This document shows, piece after piece, positions 10,619-20,401 of a DNA stretch of 64,000 nt; within the stretch, counting starts at the first letter, position 1, and every line of letters starts with the position of its first letter. The DNA comes from Austropuccinia psidii (taxonomy: Eukaryota > Basidiomycota > Pucciniomycetes > Pucciniales > Sphaerophragmiaceae). Location of the stretch: assembly GCA_023105745.1 (NCBI GenBank), contig JALGQZ010000002.1, positions 46,598,497 to 46,662,496 on the forward strand, read 5' to 3'. The notes under the pieces were generated by a model. That model saw only the letters and a program-made list of their open reading frames with translations. It searched no databases and was not told the DNA's origin. The translations under genes were made by a program, and so were the position numbers.

Positions 10619-12910
10619 CTTCCGCATGTTGACCTCAACTGAATGAGGAGTGATATAGTGGATGACCTGTACAGGTCGTTGTTGGCCAATACAATGTAGA
10701 CGATCAACAGCCTGAGCCTCAATGGCTGGGTTCCAATTGGGCTCCTGGAAATGTGGATGTCAGGGTCCGAAAATCAGGGGAGAATTCTGGGGGGCCCCTC
10801 ACCATTAAATAGACTATATTAGCACAAGTTATATTGAGGCCAGTTCCAGCCGCGGCAATGGATGCAATGAGTACTTCACATTCAGGATTATTGAAGAAAT
10901 TCTCAAGCGCCTTGTCCTGCGCTCATGGTGTAATTGTTCCATCAATTCGTGCTGAAAGGATAGAGTGATGGGCAAGAGCAATACCAATTCTACAATATAA
11001 AAAAGTCAGATGGAGTCAATTTGTAATGGATGCATATTAGAATTAACGCACAAATCTAGAAATTGGGTCCATTGGGTATAAGCCACCGATTTCGTTGGAC
11101 CACACCTTGTTTTTCTGTTCTTCATTAAGCTTTGTAGGAGGTGTGCAATTTTACTACTCATCATGCATGTTTCCACATCCACAATAGTTCGTGTGATTGT
11201 TGGGGAGTTATCCTGAGTGCTCCTGCCCTCGGGGTCTTCCAACTCCGCCTCCGCAATTGTGTTAAGCATGATGTGATGGTTACAACATATTCACAGCTTA
11301 TTAATATTTCTGAAAAACTCTCCTGGTCCTTTGCTTTTGGATGATAGGAATTCTTCATATAATGTGGAATATTCTGGCTGCATGGTCGGGTTGAGTGGGA
11401 GCAGCTCATAATGATGGCTAATAGTGGGGAGGGATTCGAGATGTGTGGTTTTGGTGCGGCGTAAACTTAAATGCCGCAATTCCAAATGCAAAATATCATT
11501 GCAACCTTTTGAAAGACTACTCAGGATGAATGGTGACCAGTTATCTTGATTGGCGCTCTGGGGTTGAGTGATGAATGATATTATGCCCAAAAGGTCATAA
11601 ATGGTGTTGTGAATAGGTGTGCCCGTTAAACATATTCGACGGGATGAAAGGAGGCTATTAATGGCACGGTGAGTGGCAGTGTATTGAGAGCGAATATAGC
11701 TATAAGAGGGGGCAAGGGTTATTGGATATAAAAGGTAATTTGAATCATTTAAGCTCAGCCACTCACTGTGCTTCATCCAAGATTATACGATGCCAATTGA
11801 TTTGAAAAATGAATGATGTAGAGGGATTGGTTTGCTTAAATTCTTGGGTGATAGTATTGTAAGAAGTAATGATGATATCATATTTTAAAATGTCGGCTTG
11901 GGATAATGAGTGACAAGTGGGACCATGGTCGATTTTGGCATGCAGTGCTCCAGCCTGAGCATGCTTGGATATTTCTGATTGCCAGTTGGTAATTAAGCGA
12001 GGGGGGCAGATGATCATGGTGGGCGTGGAGCGATAGGGGTTTGCAATCATCCGCTCCTTGGAGGTACCAATTAGAGCAATGGCCTGAATGGTTTTACCTA
12101 ATCCCATATCATCCGCAAGCAGTCCTCCAAGAGGGGTATTGGTCGAAAGGGATTCAAATTAGCTAGCGACCTTGTTTGTAATGATGTGCCTGGCATTAAA
12201 AGTGGATCCTGGGGGTGAGGTTGGCCATTGGGGATTTCTCGATCCCAGAGAAAAGCTAGTCCGGTCTTTTGATGAGGGAGGAGGGGGGTTTGAATAATGG
12301 CATGGGGCGGGGTTATCATGGGGAGTTCTGATCCACTGGGTAATTGTATCAGTTTTTGCTTGGAAATCAATGATGAAACAGCAGGATATGAAGCAGGTGT
12401 CGAGTTTGAAGCGGGAAATGTCGGAGTAAAGAGTTGACATTGACAATGCGTAGTACAGTCATATTCTTTGGGCATTTTAAGCTTGAAATCTTGTGTTCGA
12501 AAGCTTTCCATTATGAATAGAATGTTTGGATACCATGTGAAGAACATCAATGCTAGATTGGGTTTCTGAGATGAGGAGGGATCATTGAAATCAGTCATAA
12601 ATACTCCCTCAACAAATAATATTTGAGTAGGATTGGATTGGCAATTTTCAATCCATGCCCCACCAGGACCACAGTGCATGAACGTTTTTGGTGCCCCAAG
12701 GAATGGTATCAACGTTTGGGAAAGGGTTCCCGGGAGAGAGCCAATAGCATGCTGATGATTGGGGAGATATACGAATATGTTGTGTTGATTGTGCCATAGG
12801 ATAATCCAAGAACCTAAGTGGAAATTCTCAGGCTTTAAGGTTATATCACTATTTATTTGAATACAAATATTACTCATCCCAATGCAAAGTGGTTGTGAAG
12901 GGGTTGACAT
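10619..12910 (-). pseudogene. SNF2/RAD5-like helicase-ATPase, broken
   Basis: Chromatin-remodeller-type ATPase. In order: an N-terminal region (12910 on), LLPHQKTGLAFLWDRE, the Walker A region LLADDMGLGKT (near 12100), motif Ia ICPPRLITNWQ, the DEAQ/DEAH box (near 11770), LTGTPIHNTIYDLLG (motif III, near 11620), then helicase C motifs TKSVAYTQWTQFLDL, IASIAAAGTGLN and NPAIEAQAVDRLHCIGQ (usual HRIGQ). A GTGAGT intron at 11766-11700 splits the DEAH box and restores the His. Lesions: a frameshift near 12230, TAA at 12161-12159, TGA at 11293-11291 and TGA at 10925-10923; two of these could be CGA-to-TGA. Another intron lies near 10800-10740. HLTF/RAD5-type SNF2 genes are common rust element cargo, but this copy cannot make a full protein. 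Confidence 0.8.
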
Positions 12911-13277
12911 GATGGCTATTTTAAATTATTTGGGGACAGTTGGGAATTATATGATCGGGAAGGGTTAGCTAAAGGGAACACAGAGGAATAAGCGCAGGTG
13001 GGGAACTTATATGAGTGGCAGCAACAGCCCAAAAGGGGGATGGCCTGTGGTTACGTGCATGGTCTTGATGGAGGTGGGCCTCTTGGGCTCATAATTTTCA
13101 TATCTGATTTGGGGCATATATCAAGGCAAGGTGGCCAAAATGTGGGTGCACCATTATGACTGCTGGATCTGCAGTGAGTTACGAAACCTTTGGTGGAACA
13201 AGGTTGACATTAGCACATCCGAAATTGGGTGGGTTGTAGCAACTTATTGTGGAGGGCATATTAGAGGCATGCAGTCA

Positions 13278-13301
13278 TGTTCGCTGGTGTGACAGCGAAC
13301 A
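13278..13301. repeat. Dispersed palindrome, copy 2
   Basis: Arms TGTTCGCTG and CAGCGAACA separated by six bases. Confidence 0.55.
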
Positions 13302-13410
13302 ATGAGCGTATCCTCCCCAGGTTAATTGTTCACAGGGACCTACTGGGCAATGTTGGCAGTTTCAATGGGCAATCTCACTGTGGGGATGTTTGTGTGTGGG
13401 CGGGTGAGAT

Positions 13411-13436
13411 ATGTTCGGTGGCATGCCACCAAACAT
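13411..13436. repeat. Dispersed palindrome, copy 3
   Basis: 26-base palindrome with one mismatched pair; left half ATGTTCGGTGGC, right half GCCACCAAACAT. Confidence 0.6.
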
Positions 13437-14359
13437 GACTTTGGTTTTGCCTGAAGTTTTTTGCTGACTGATGCCTACTGGGCTTTCAGGCGGGAATGTG
13501 TGGGATGATCAAAGGGGGCGCCAGCCGTGAGCCGTGATCCACATATACATTCACCCCTATGGCGTTTGAGGCGAGTACTAATCCACCAAGATTGGCATCC
13601 GGGTCTTTGCCTCACGCGCGTACAGAACTCCGGAGAAAGAGGCCACACGCCCAAAGGATTTTTTGGCTGCAAGCCAGGTGCCACAACTTGCGCGGGGCAT
13701 GTGAGAACGTGAAGAAAATGACCCACGGTGGGAGATACCCACGCAAACATGACTAGCCTCAGCAATCATAGGCTGGGATTATTCTAATGTGGATGAGGCT
13801 GAAGCAAATCCACACTGATTGGCCTCAGGTTTCCACGCGCAAGCGGGTGAGCGTCTGCAGTCAAGCTGACAACCCGACCAAGAAAATAGGCAGTTGGAAG
13901 ACTGGCAGTAAAATGTCTTCCAGGCGTGTGAAAGTTGCCTGTGTATGACCCATCGGGGGTGCGTATGAAAGCATGTGGCTGCCCAACAATGAACAAGCGG
14001 GCCAGTCATTGTTTGCCCCAACAATGGCACCGTAGTGAATCAACTCTTTGTGTATGACCCAAATATTAAGTCATCCCATTATGACCCACTTACATTAACT
14101 TGGATTACATGCGTATCTGTGCCGTAGTTAGGCAGAGCTGTCCAACAAGGTGCATCAAAGGGATGCAGGTGAGAGATATGACTTGATGGCTTGACGTGAT
14201 TACATGTTACATTGTTGAACAGCTTTTGCTCTGCCCCGCAGTACACATTTACAAAGGTGTACTGCGTACTACAGTGTCGACTGTACTGTACAGATCAGGA
14301 AGGTGTAATACTACTTGAGCCTGCATGCACCTTCCCATCGTTTGCATTCACGTAGCTCA

Positions 14360-15500
14360 TGTGCCACATGCTCAGCATTGTGTTTCACCCGATTTGCACA
14401 CGCAAGCTGAGCATGTCATGGTCAAAAGCACCGTGTGAAAGTGCTCAGTAAAGCCATGGAATGAACTAATTCTGCAATAGCTCACTGGAAGGCTCAGTTT
14501 GGAGCACTTCACCAAAGCGTGTGAAATGCTGCACCTGGCTGAAATGTCATCCAATGCTGTGCCAAATGCTCAGAGTGCGCGCATACAAAAACGACTGAGC
14601 AATGGCTCAGCATGGTGCATTTGATATTGTTATATCTATAGTTCAATCACTGTGCAATTCCAATGTTCAGCCACTTAGCATTTCAATTATGACCCGAAAG
14701 CAAATCTGAGCAATGGGTCAAGGCAAGCTCACGCTGTATTCACTTGTCTTACAGCCCCCCCCTTTGTTCACATACTATTACCAGGCCATATGGCCGGTAA
14801 TCTCGCCGCGGTCACTTGTGACCAAATGCACCGGGTGCTTTTCTGCATGGGTCACTTGTGCATTGCACCCACAATGCACATTCAACATGGGCCTCACGAC
14901 CACCCTCCTGGGTGATCGGGTGGCTATTTAAGGAAACAAAGGGGATTTGACTCAGCTTGACAATTCAATAAATTGCAATACTCAGCGGTGCATTTGATAT
15001 TGTTATATCAATTGTTCAATTACTGTGCAATTAAAATGTTCAGCCACTGAGCATTTCAATTATGACCCGAAAGCAAACCTGAGCAATGGGTCGAGGCAAG
15101 CTCACGCTGTATTCACTTGTCCTACAGCCCCCCCCTTTGTTCAAATACTATCACCAGGCCATAAGGCCGGTGATCTTGCCGCGGTCACTTGTGACCAAAT
15201 GCACCGGGTGCATATCTGCATGGGTCACTTGTGCATTGCACCCACAATGCACATTCAACAAGGGCCTCACGACCACCCTCCTGGGTGATCGGGTGGCAAT
15301 TTAAGGAAACAAAGGGGATTTGACTCAGCTTGACAATTCAATTAATTGCAATACTCAGCCAGACCCCCATTGTTCTTCTGCCTCACGCGAGCATTTCACT
15401 TCCCAGTTGCAGCATTCGCTGAGACTCAGCTTCAATTTTGCCCACACGCCTTGAAGCTGAGACTTTTGCGGGTGCTGAAACTGCTGAGATCGTCTCAGCT
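14360..15500. promoter_or_regulatory. Cluster of CTCAGC/GCTGAG motifs upstream of the Zn2Cys6 gene
   Basis: About fifteen to twenty copies of CTCAGC, GCTCAG, or their complement are scattered here. They include a palindrome at 15483-15499 (GCTGAGA, three bases, TCTCAGC) about ten bases before a TATA box. A repeated binding site for a regulator is possible. Confidence 0.4.
14614..15359. repeat. Tandem 373-bp duplication, two copies
   Basis: Units of 373 bp (from about 14614 and 14987) are nearly identical; both begin GGTGCATTTGATATTG and end ATTGCAATACTCAG. Near-identical short open frames in each unit (14713-14931 and 15086-15304) are by-products of the duplication. Confidence 0.85.
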
Positions 15501-15509
15501 TCACCATGG

Positions 15510-15516
15510 TATAAAA
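15510..15516 (+). promoter_or_regulatory. TATA box (TATAAAA) of the Zn2Cys6 gene
   Basis: TATAAAA is followed by a pyrimidine-rich stretch and the 5' untranslated region of the gene at 15940. A likely 5'-UTR intron at 15869-15939 has donor GTATGT, a perfect TACTAAC branch site at 15913-15919 and acceptor TTTTTAG directly before the ATG. Confidence 0.5.
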
Positions 15517-15939
15517 GACCATCTTCACACGACACGCACTTCACTTTCTCTCTCACCCGCTCCACTTCGTTCAACCTCACCCGTGTTTGTCCTTCTTGTG
15601 CATATTCCCCCTTGTCTTCCTGTCTTTCCAGTCTTTTCTTTCGCACTCGACTAACCCCACTCCCCTTCCTGCTCGCTTTTTGTTTTTCCTGCTGATACTT
15701 TCAGACCCCCACTTCTATCTACTTTGTACGTTTTCTCCAATTAAAATTTTGTCAACATTATGATCCAATATTAATAAGTCCCTTTCTTCACGACTCTCTT
15801 GTAGACTTTTAAAAACCTCCTACTAGCGCTTTTTTAATTTGAATTCCGTTTTAAAATTATAAATCATCGTATGTCTTCCTTTTCTTTCTTGATTGCTTAC
15901 TTTCTATTCAGTTACTAACCTGTTTTGTTTTGTTTTTAG

Positions 15940-17143
15940 ATGTTGTGCACGTTATGCACCAAGCGGGGTATCCCCTGCATTCGTTCCTCGACGACAACCG
16001 ACGCTTGTGATGCTTGCCGACAAGCACACAAGAAATGTTCGTTCATCGTCCGCCCCTTCCGACCCCGCGGCCAGAGGAGTTCCCACCCAAGACGCCCTCG
16101 CCAGGACTCCTTTGTGGCCGATGATGATGAAACCATTTCCGAGCGTGAGTGGACCCCGGGACCCCAAACAGGCCAGCGGGAACGATTCAGGACGATTAGC
16201 CCAGTCCCCTCAAGCATTGATTTGTCCACCCCCCCTCCTAGGCCACCATCCGATGGTCACTTCACTCCTCGACCTTAGCAAAGTGATTATCCGGCCAATG
16301 AAGGATGGCGATGGAAAGAGGACATTCGAGCTTGGGCTGATCGTCACCATGTCTTGTCACCAATGGGATTCAAACGCCAAAGTAAGTTTTCTTTCTCCTC
16401 CTTATCTCATTTATCTTCACGCAATAATACTCACTTTTTTCCATTACTCATAGAACCAAACCCCCCGAATCCCCCCCGACAAGACTCTCCCGCTCCTACT
16501 TTGCCTTGCGAGCAAACCCCCCGGCAACCCACTCCAGGCCGGAGTGGCACCCGATGGTCTGAGGACTTATTCGGCGGTAAGCAGCCAACTTTCTCTTTTC
16601 TCATTTTCACTTTCGCATCAAGTTAACTGACTCTTCCTCCTTTTGTAGAAGCCTCCCAGCACGATGAGCCACCTATTCCTGGCCCGAGTCCATCCTCCGA
16701 ACCACCTGAGGACATTGCGACTCGTGAGCCTCAACCTGAGGTGGCTCCTATGCAATCAACGGAGGAACCTTTTGGTAAGTCCCTATTTCACTTTTTTAAC
16801 TCAACTCAACTTTTCCTCACCCCTCCTTCGACCATCTCCAGCTCGTCCCGCAACTCCCCGCTCAATTATCATCATCGACGATACGCCAGTCGGATCACCC
16901 CCTCCACCTTCCCCGGATATCCCTCCCATTGACTCCGGGAACCCAACCGCCTCCTCCCCCCCGGTGCCAAGCTCCTCTCATTCCTACGATGACGCTCGCC
17001 AGGAATTCACCGACCTGCGCCCAATACTAATGATTCCTCGAGCCATCGTCCACGAATTGATCAACCGAATCTTGTTGGAGCATCGTCGGTTGCTCCACAT
17101 GATTCCTTTCATGGATGCACCAGGAATTTCGGGGAGGAACTAA
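15940..17143 (+). pseudogene. Zn2Cys6 DNA-binding-type protein with SIM-like motif, one in-frame stop
   Basis: Four exons: 15940-16381, 16454-16576, 16649-16774 and 16842-17143. All introns start GTAAG and end AG, and splicing gives one 331-codon frame. The N-terminus fits the fungal Zn2Cys6 pattern CX2CX6CX9CX2CX6C exactly, from CTLC to KKC in residues 3-33, followed by a basic stretch. Such binuclear zinc clusters bind CGG-containing DNA. The rest is Pro/Ser-rich; exon 4 starts with SIIIIDDTPVGSP, a hydrophobic run followed by acidic residues as in SUMO-interacting motifs. One TAG (16276-16278, codon 113) interrupts exon 1 while the frame beyond it still looks coding, so this copy is either a pseudogene or makes a 112-residue zinc-cluster peptide. 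Confidence 0.65.
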
Positions 17144-17639
17144 ATTCCCTCCTTGGCGAGGCGATAGAGGCTTATCCAATGGAGGACATCACCGGGATAG
17201 TCTCAAAATTCTTAGAAAAATAAAATCCACAAAAAAAATCGTATTCTTTCCTCTTTTTACCTTTTGTAATACACTCCTTTAGATAAATTTTTTGTATTCA
17301 ATGAAAGATATTTTCAATTTCTCTTATGTTCTTTGTTCACGTGAATTTATTATAATTCCTCAATGATTCATATTTACTATTGTGTGAGAATAATTTTCGT
17401 AAGTGCCCCACCAAAAGTTTGAGTTAGTATTTGTATGTGAGAAAATCTTTTGCCAAAAATGTGCCAATAGTCACCATTCCTGCCTCCTATATTTTTTTCC
17501 TCCATTGTTTAGAGCCATATCAAATCTTAACTGTAAAAAAGCGGGAGGTTCCGCCATGTGAGCAATCCACTCCAGATTCATGAGAAATTGCCGTTCCTAT
17601 GGTCACACGCTATTAATCTTAGTCGTGTATTGAATTTTT
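17144..17639 (+). other. 3' flank of the Zn2Cys6 gene
   Basis: AT-rich sequence with an AATAAA-like signal at 17219-17224. No gene seen. Confidence 0.4.
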
Positions 17640-18250
17640 TAAATTGTTGGGAACCTTCACAAGCGTAACGATTGGCCTGTGAGCTGTCGGGAGCCTGAAA
17701 AGGCGTAAGGATTGGCGTGTGAGCTGTCGGGAACCTGCACAGGCGTAAGGATTGGCGTGTGAGCTGTCGGGAGCCTGCACAGGTGAAAGGATTGGCGTGT
17801 GAATTGTCGGGAGCCTGCACAGGCGTAAGAAATTGTCAGCATTGTTGGCATCCTTCACAAGCCTAATGATTCGCGTGTGAGCTGTTGGGAGCCTGCACAG
17901 GCGTAAGGATTTTCGTGTGAATTTTCGGGAGCCTGCACAGGCGTAAGCAATTGTCAGCATTGTTGGCAACCTTCACAAGCCTAAGGATTGGCATGTGAGC
18001 TGTCGGGAGCCTGCACAGGCATAAGGATTGGCGTGTGAGCTTTTGGGAGCCTGCACAGGCGTAAGGATTGGCGTGTGAGCTGTCGGGAACCTGCACAGGC
18101 GTAAGGATTGGCGTGTGAGTTGTTGGGAACCTGCACAGGCGTAAGGATTGGCGTGTGAAGCGTCGGCAGCCCGCATAGGCGTAAGGAACTTTTAGCATTG
18201 TCGGAACCTGCACAAGCATAAGGATTCGCGTGTGAAGCGTTGGGATCCTG
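17640..18250. repeat. 40-bp minisatellite
   Basis: About fifteen units with a 40-bp period (for example starts at 17681, 17721, 17761). The unit contains GAGCTGTCGGGAGCCTG and GGCGTAAGGATTGG. Some units are extended with an ATTGTCAGCATTGTTGG insert. Open frames across the array arise from the repeat and are not genes. It shares two modules with the 51-bp array at 23170-23895. Confidence 0.9.
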
Positions 18251-18273
18251 GACAAGAGCAACAAACCTGGCAT

Positions 18274-18299
18274 ATGTACGATGGCATGCCTCCGTACAT
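18274..18299. repeat. Dispersed palindrome, copy 4
   Basis: 26-base palindrome with outer arms ATGTACG and CGTACAT and centre GGCATGCC; two mismatched pairs. Confidence 0.6.
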
Positions 18300-18427
18300 A
18301 ATCCACTTCACCCCTTTTTCATGTGAGACACCCCATCTCCCGCACTCGAAACCATCCAATCCTGGTGTATATTGTCCTCTGCCTTACCCCACCATTATCT
18401 ACCAATCACGCTGCTATTCCGACTGCC

Positions 18428-19486
18428 TCACTCTTTGAATTGGGCTGAGATTGTATTACCATCCCTGATTTGATAGGCCGCTCCCTCGCCAATCTCATAA
18501 TAGCCGTGGCTTTTTCGGCACATTGTTTTTGCCAACCTCCTTGAGAATTGTGCGGACATACCCACTAGTGTCGTGCTTTCGTTGTCCTGTGCTGGATCAG
18601 TATAATGAAGAAATGTACTGCTGGCCCACACTACCTGAATGAGCCCATGACAATTGGATAGATCAATCCAAAAATGCTCATTTGGGAAAATCAATTTCCC
18701 CCCTGTACACCGCTTTGATGCATCTCTTTGAATTTGGCCGGTCTCCTTATCAGCTTGAAACCACCATCCCGAAGCATACAGCGATGCATCCTTATCAAGA
18801 TGAGGTGAGTTTTCATATCCATTCATGGTGAAAGTGAGTGCTGAAGCAAACTCACATGCACCCTGATTTGCGGGATTATTGCCTTCATACTTGACTTGAT
18901 CAAAAGACGGAACCCCCAATGAGTTGTAGCAATTTTGAATCTTCTGAAATAAATTATCCCCAACATATCGTAAGGATTGACCTAGAATGCGACCCACCGA
19001 GCTAAGATTGGCACCTCGGTCCCGCCATTCATCTTTTGCATTTTCAATTTTGCCAGCACTACCATACAGACCAAATTGTTCATTCTTCGTGGTGCATTTG
19101 CACCACCCAATTGCGAACATAAATCCCTCCAGTAATGCTCCATTTGTTGCAATAGGGTCAGTGAACCTCTTTTCGCGAAATAAGAATTGTGATAATTCAT
19201 CCCATTGATTGACCTCGACTTCACTCATTGTTGTGAATGGTCGGAATTCAACAAGGGCAATGAGTAATCCGGTTGAAGAGAAAATTGCCACACGGCCAAA
19301 GTGAATGCGTTTGATCTGATTGACATCCACAAGGCTCCGAATTTCACTTGGGATCATATTTGCTGATACTGGCATTGATATTTGTGCTGTTGGTCGAGAG
19401 GAGGAAAAAAACCTCTGCTTTCGGGTGGTTTTGCCCTCATTTATCTTTTGGCATGTCCGACTATTCCCGAGTGGTTGAGGGATCAC
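18428..19486 (-). CDS. TET/JBP-type 2-oxoglutarate/Fe(II) dioxygenase
   Basis: Tet-like oxygenase; the family oxidises the methyl group of 5-methylcytosine or thymine in DNA, using iron and 2-oxoglutarate. The open frame has 352 codons but begins at a GTG; the first ATG is at 19375 (codon 38), and the frame stays open upstream, so an upstream exon is possible. Seen: IKRIHFGRVAIFSSTGLLIALVEF (N-terminal strand region, split here by its position at residues 58-81), the iron-binding H-x-D in SPHLDKDAS (H229, D231), GGKLIFPNEHFWIDL, the distal histidine in STFLHYTDP (H294), and an Arg candidate for 2-oxoglutarate in FSRRLAK (R316/R317). No internal stop or shift is seen, so the catalytic domain looks intact. 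It lies between the two minisatellites and next to the orphan gene on the same strand. Confidence 0.8.
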   Translation of the reverse strand: MIPQPLGNSRTCQKINEGKTTRKQRFFSSSRPTAQISMPVSANMIPSEIRSLVDVNQIKRIHFGRVAIFSSTGLLIALVEFRPFTTMSEVEVNQWDELSQFLFREKRFTDPIATNGALLEGFMFAIGWCKCTTKNEQFGLYGSAGKIENAKDEWRDRGANLSSVGRILGQSLRYVGDNLFQKIQNCYNSLGVPSFDQVKYEGNNPANQGACEFASALTFTMNGYENSPHLDKDASLYASGWWFQADKETGQIQRDASKRCTGGKLIFPNEHFWIDLSNCHGLIQVVWASSTFLHYTDPAQDNESTTLVGMSAQFSRRLAKTMCRKSHGYYEIGEGAAYQIRDGNTISAQFKE

Positions 19487-20401
19487 TTTGTGTTGAAGCA
19501 GACAAGATATCAGATACTGCTTCCTGCCATTTGAAGCTAAGGAGTTTTGAGTCCAGAATGGTGCCCAATGCCCAAGGAGCTTTCTTCAGCACACATCCTT
19601 TGACTTCCCTGTTGGAGCCCACATGACATTGGCACAATCTGAACCGACTAAAGCCAATGTTCTTCCATGGGGCTCAATGAGGGTGCCACATAAATGTGGA
19701 AGCATATATATATATCTATATATATACACTGAGATTAAGCGAGAAACTCACACTTTCCTTCCTCAGCCCAACGCTTTCTCGCGAGTTCCCTTTTACGCTC
19801 TTTTCCTTTTTTCGTGAATGGCATGCTTGCAGCAGAAAATGAAATGAAACCAAATGATTACTGATTTATTAATACCACCTAAATTGAATTGCGGACGATG
19901 AATCTTTTTTAATTGCAGCTAAAAAGAAAGATCACACCTGACCTTCGTGAATTCGCAATCTCAAATACCTGAACCTAAAAATTGCAGTGGATAGTGCATT
20001 ATTCAATTTGACATATTGATGTTCCCATGCAATCACTTTCCAATCCAACCATTTGGAATATTGCAAGCACACGCAAATGCAATATGCATCCTGCTGCGGA
20101 TCCCTAGTTATCCCAGTCCTCTTGAAAGACACAGGAACCTTTTGCCTATTATGGGCTGGCGGGAATTGATAAACGCGACTTCCCGCAATGCCCCCGCGTG
20201 TGCTACTTGCGGGCACAATGCCTGACTCAGCTTGCGTCTTGTCGGAGTCTTTGCAATGATATACGGAGGCATGCCGCCATACAATTACTATTGGTACTCA
20301 GACTGTGGCATCCGGGCAGTAGTAGGATAGGAAGTCATGATTATTAAATTCATAAATCACTTTGCAAAATTAAATTACAATCTATCTAGTACAAAGCTAA
20401 T
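19487..20401. other. Spacer between TET/JBP gene and the orphan gene
   Basis: No supported gene. It contains an (AT)n microsatellite at about 19704-19731 and palindrome copy 5. Confidence 0.45.
20256..20283. repeat. Dispersed palindrome, copy 5 (degenerate)
   Basis: Centre GGCATGCC with flanks TATACGGA and GCCATACA, a decayed match to the TGTACGGTGGC half-site. Confidence 0.45.

Larger units (their letters stand above)
12911..14359. other. Noncoding spacer inside the CACTA-like element
   Basis: No credible gene; several short overlapping frames at 13475-14043 have no recognisable content. It holds two palindrome copies (13278-13301 and 13411-13436). Confidence 0.45.

Noticed and set aside
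13475..14043. Several overlapping short frames on both strands
   Set aside because: No codon or motif support; no frame is consistently longer than expected.
14713..15304. Two near-identical 72-codon frames
   Set aside because: They are the same segment in the tandem 373-bp duplication, with no start context or domain.
17578..18306. Open frames and CRISPR-like regularity in the 40-bp array
   Set aside because: Units abut without unique spacers, and the genome is eukaryotic; this is a minisatellite.
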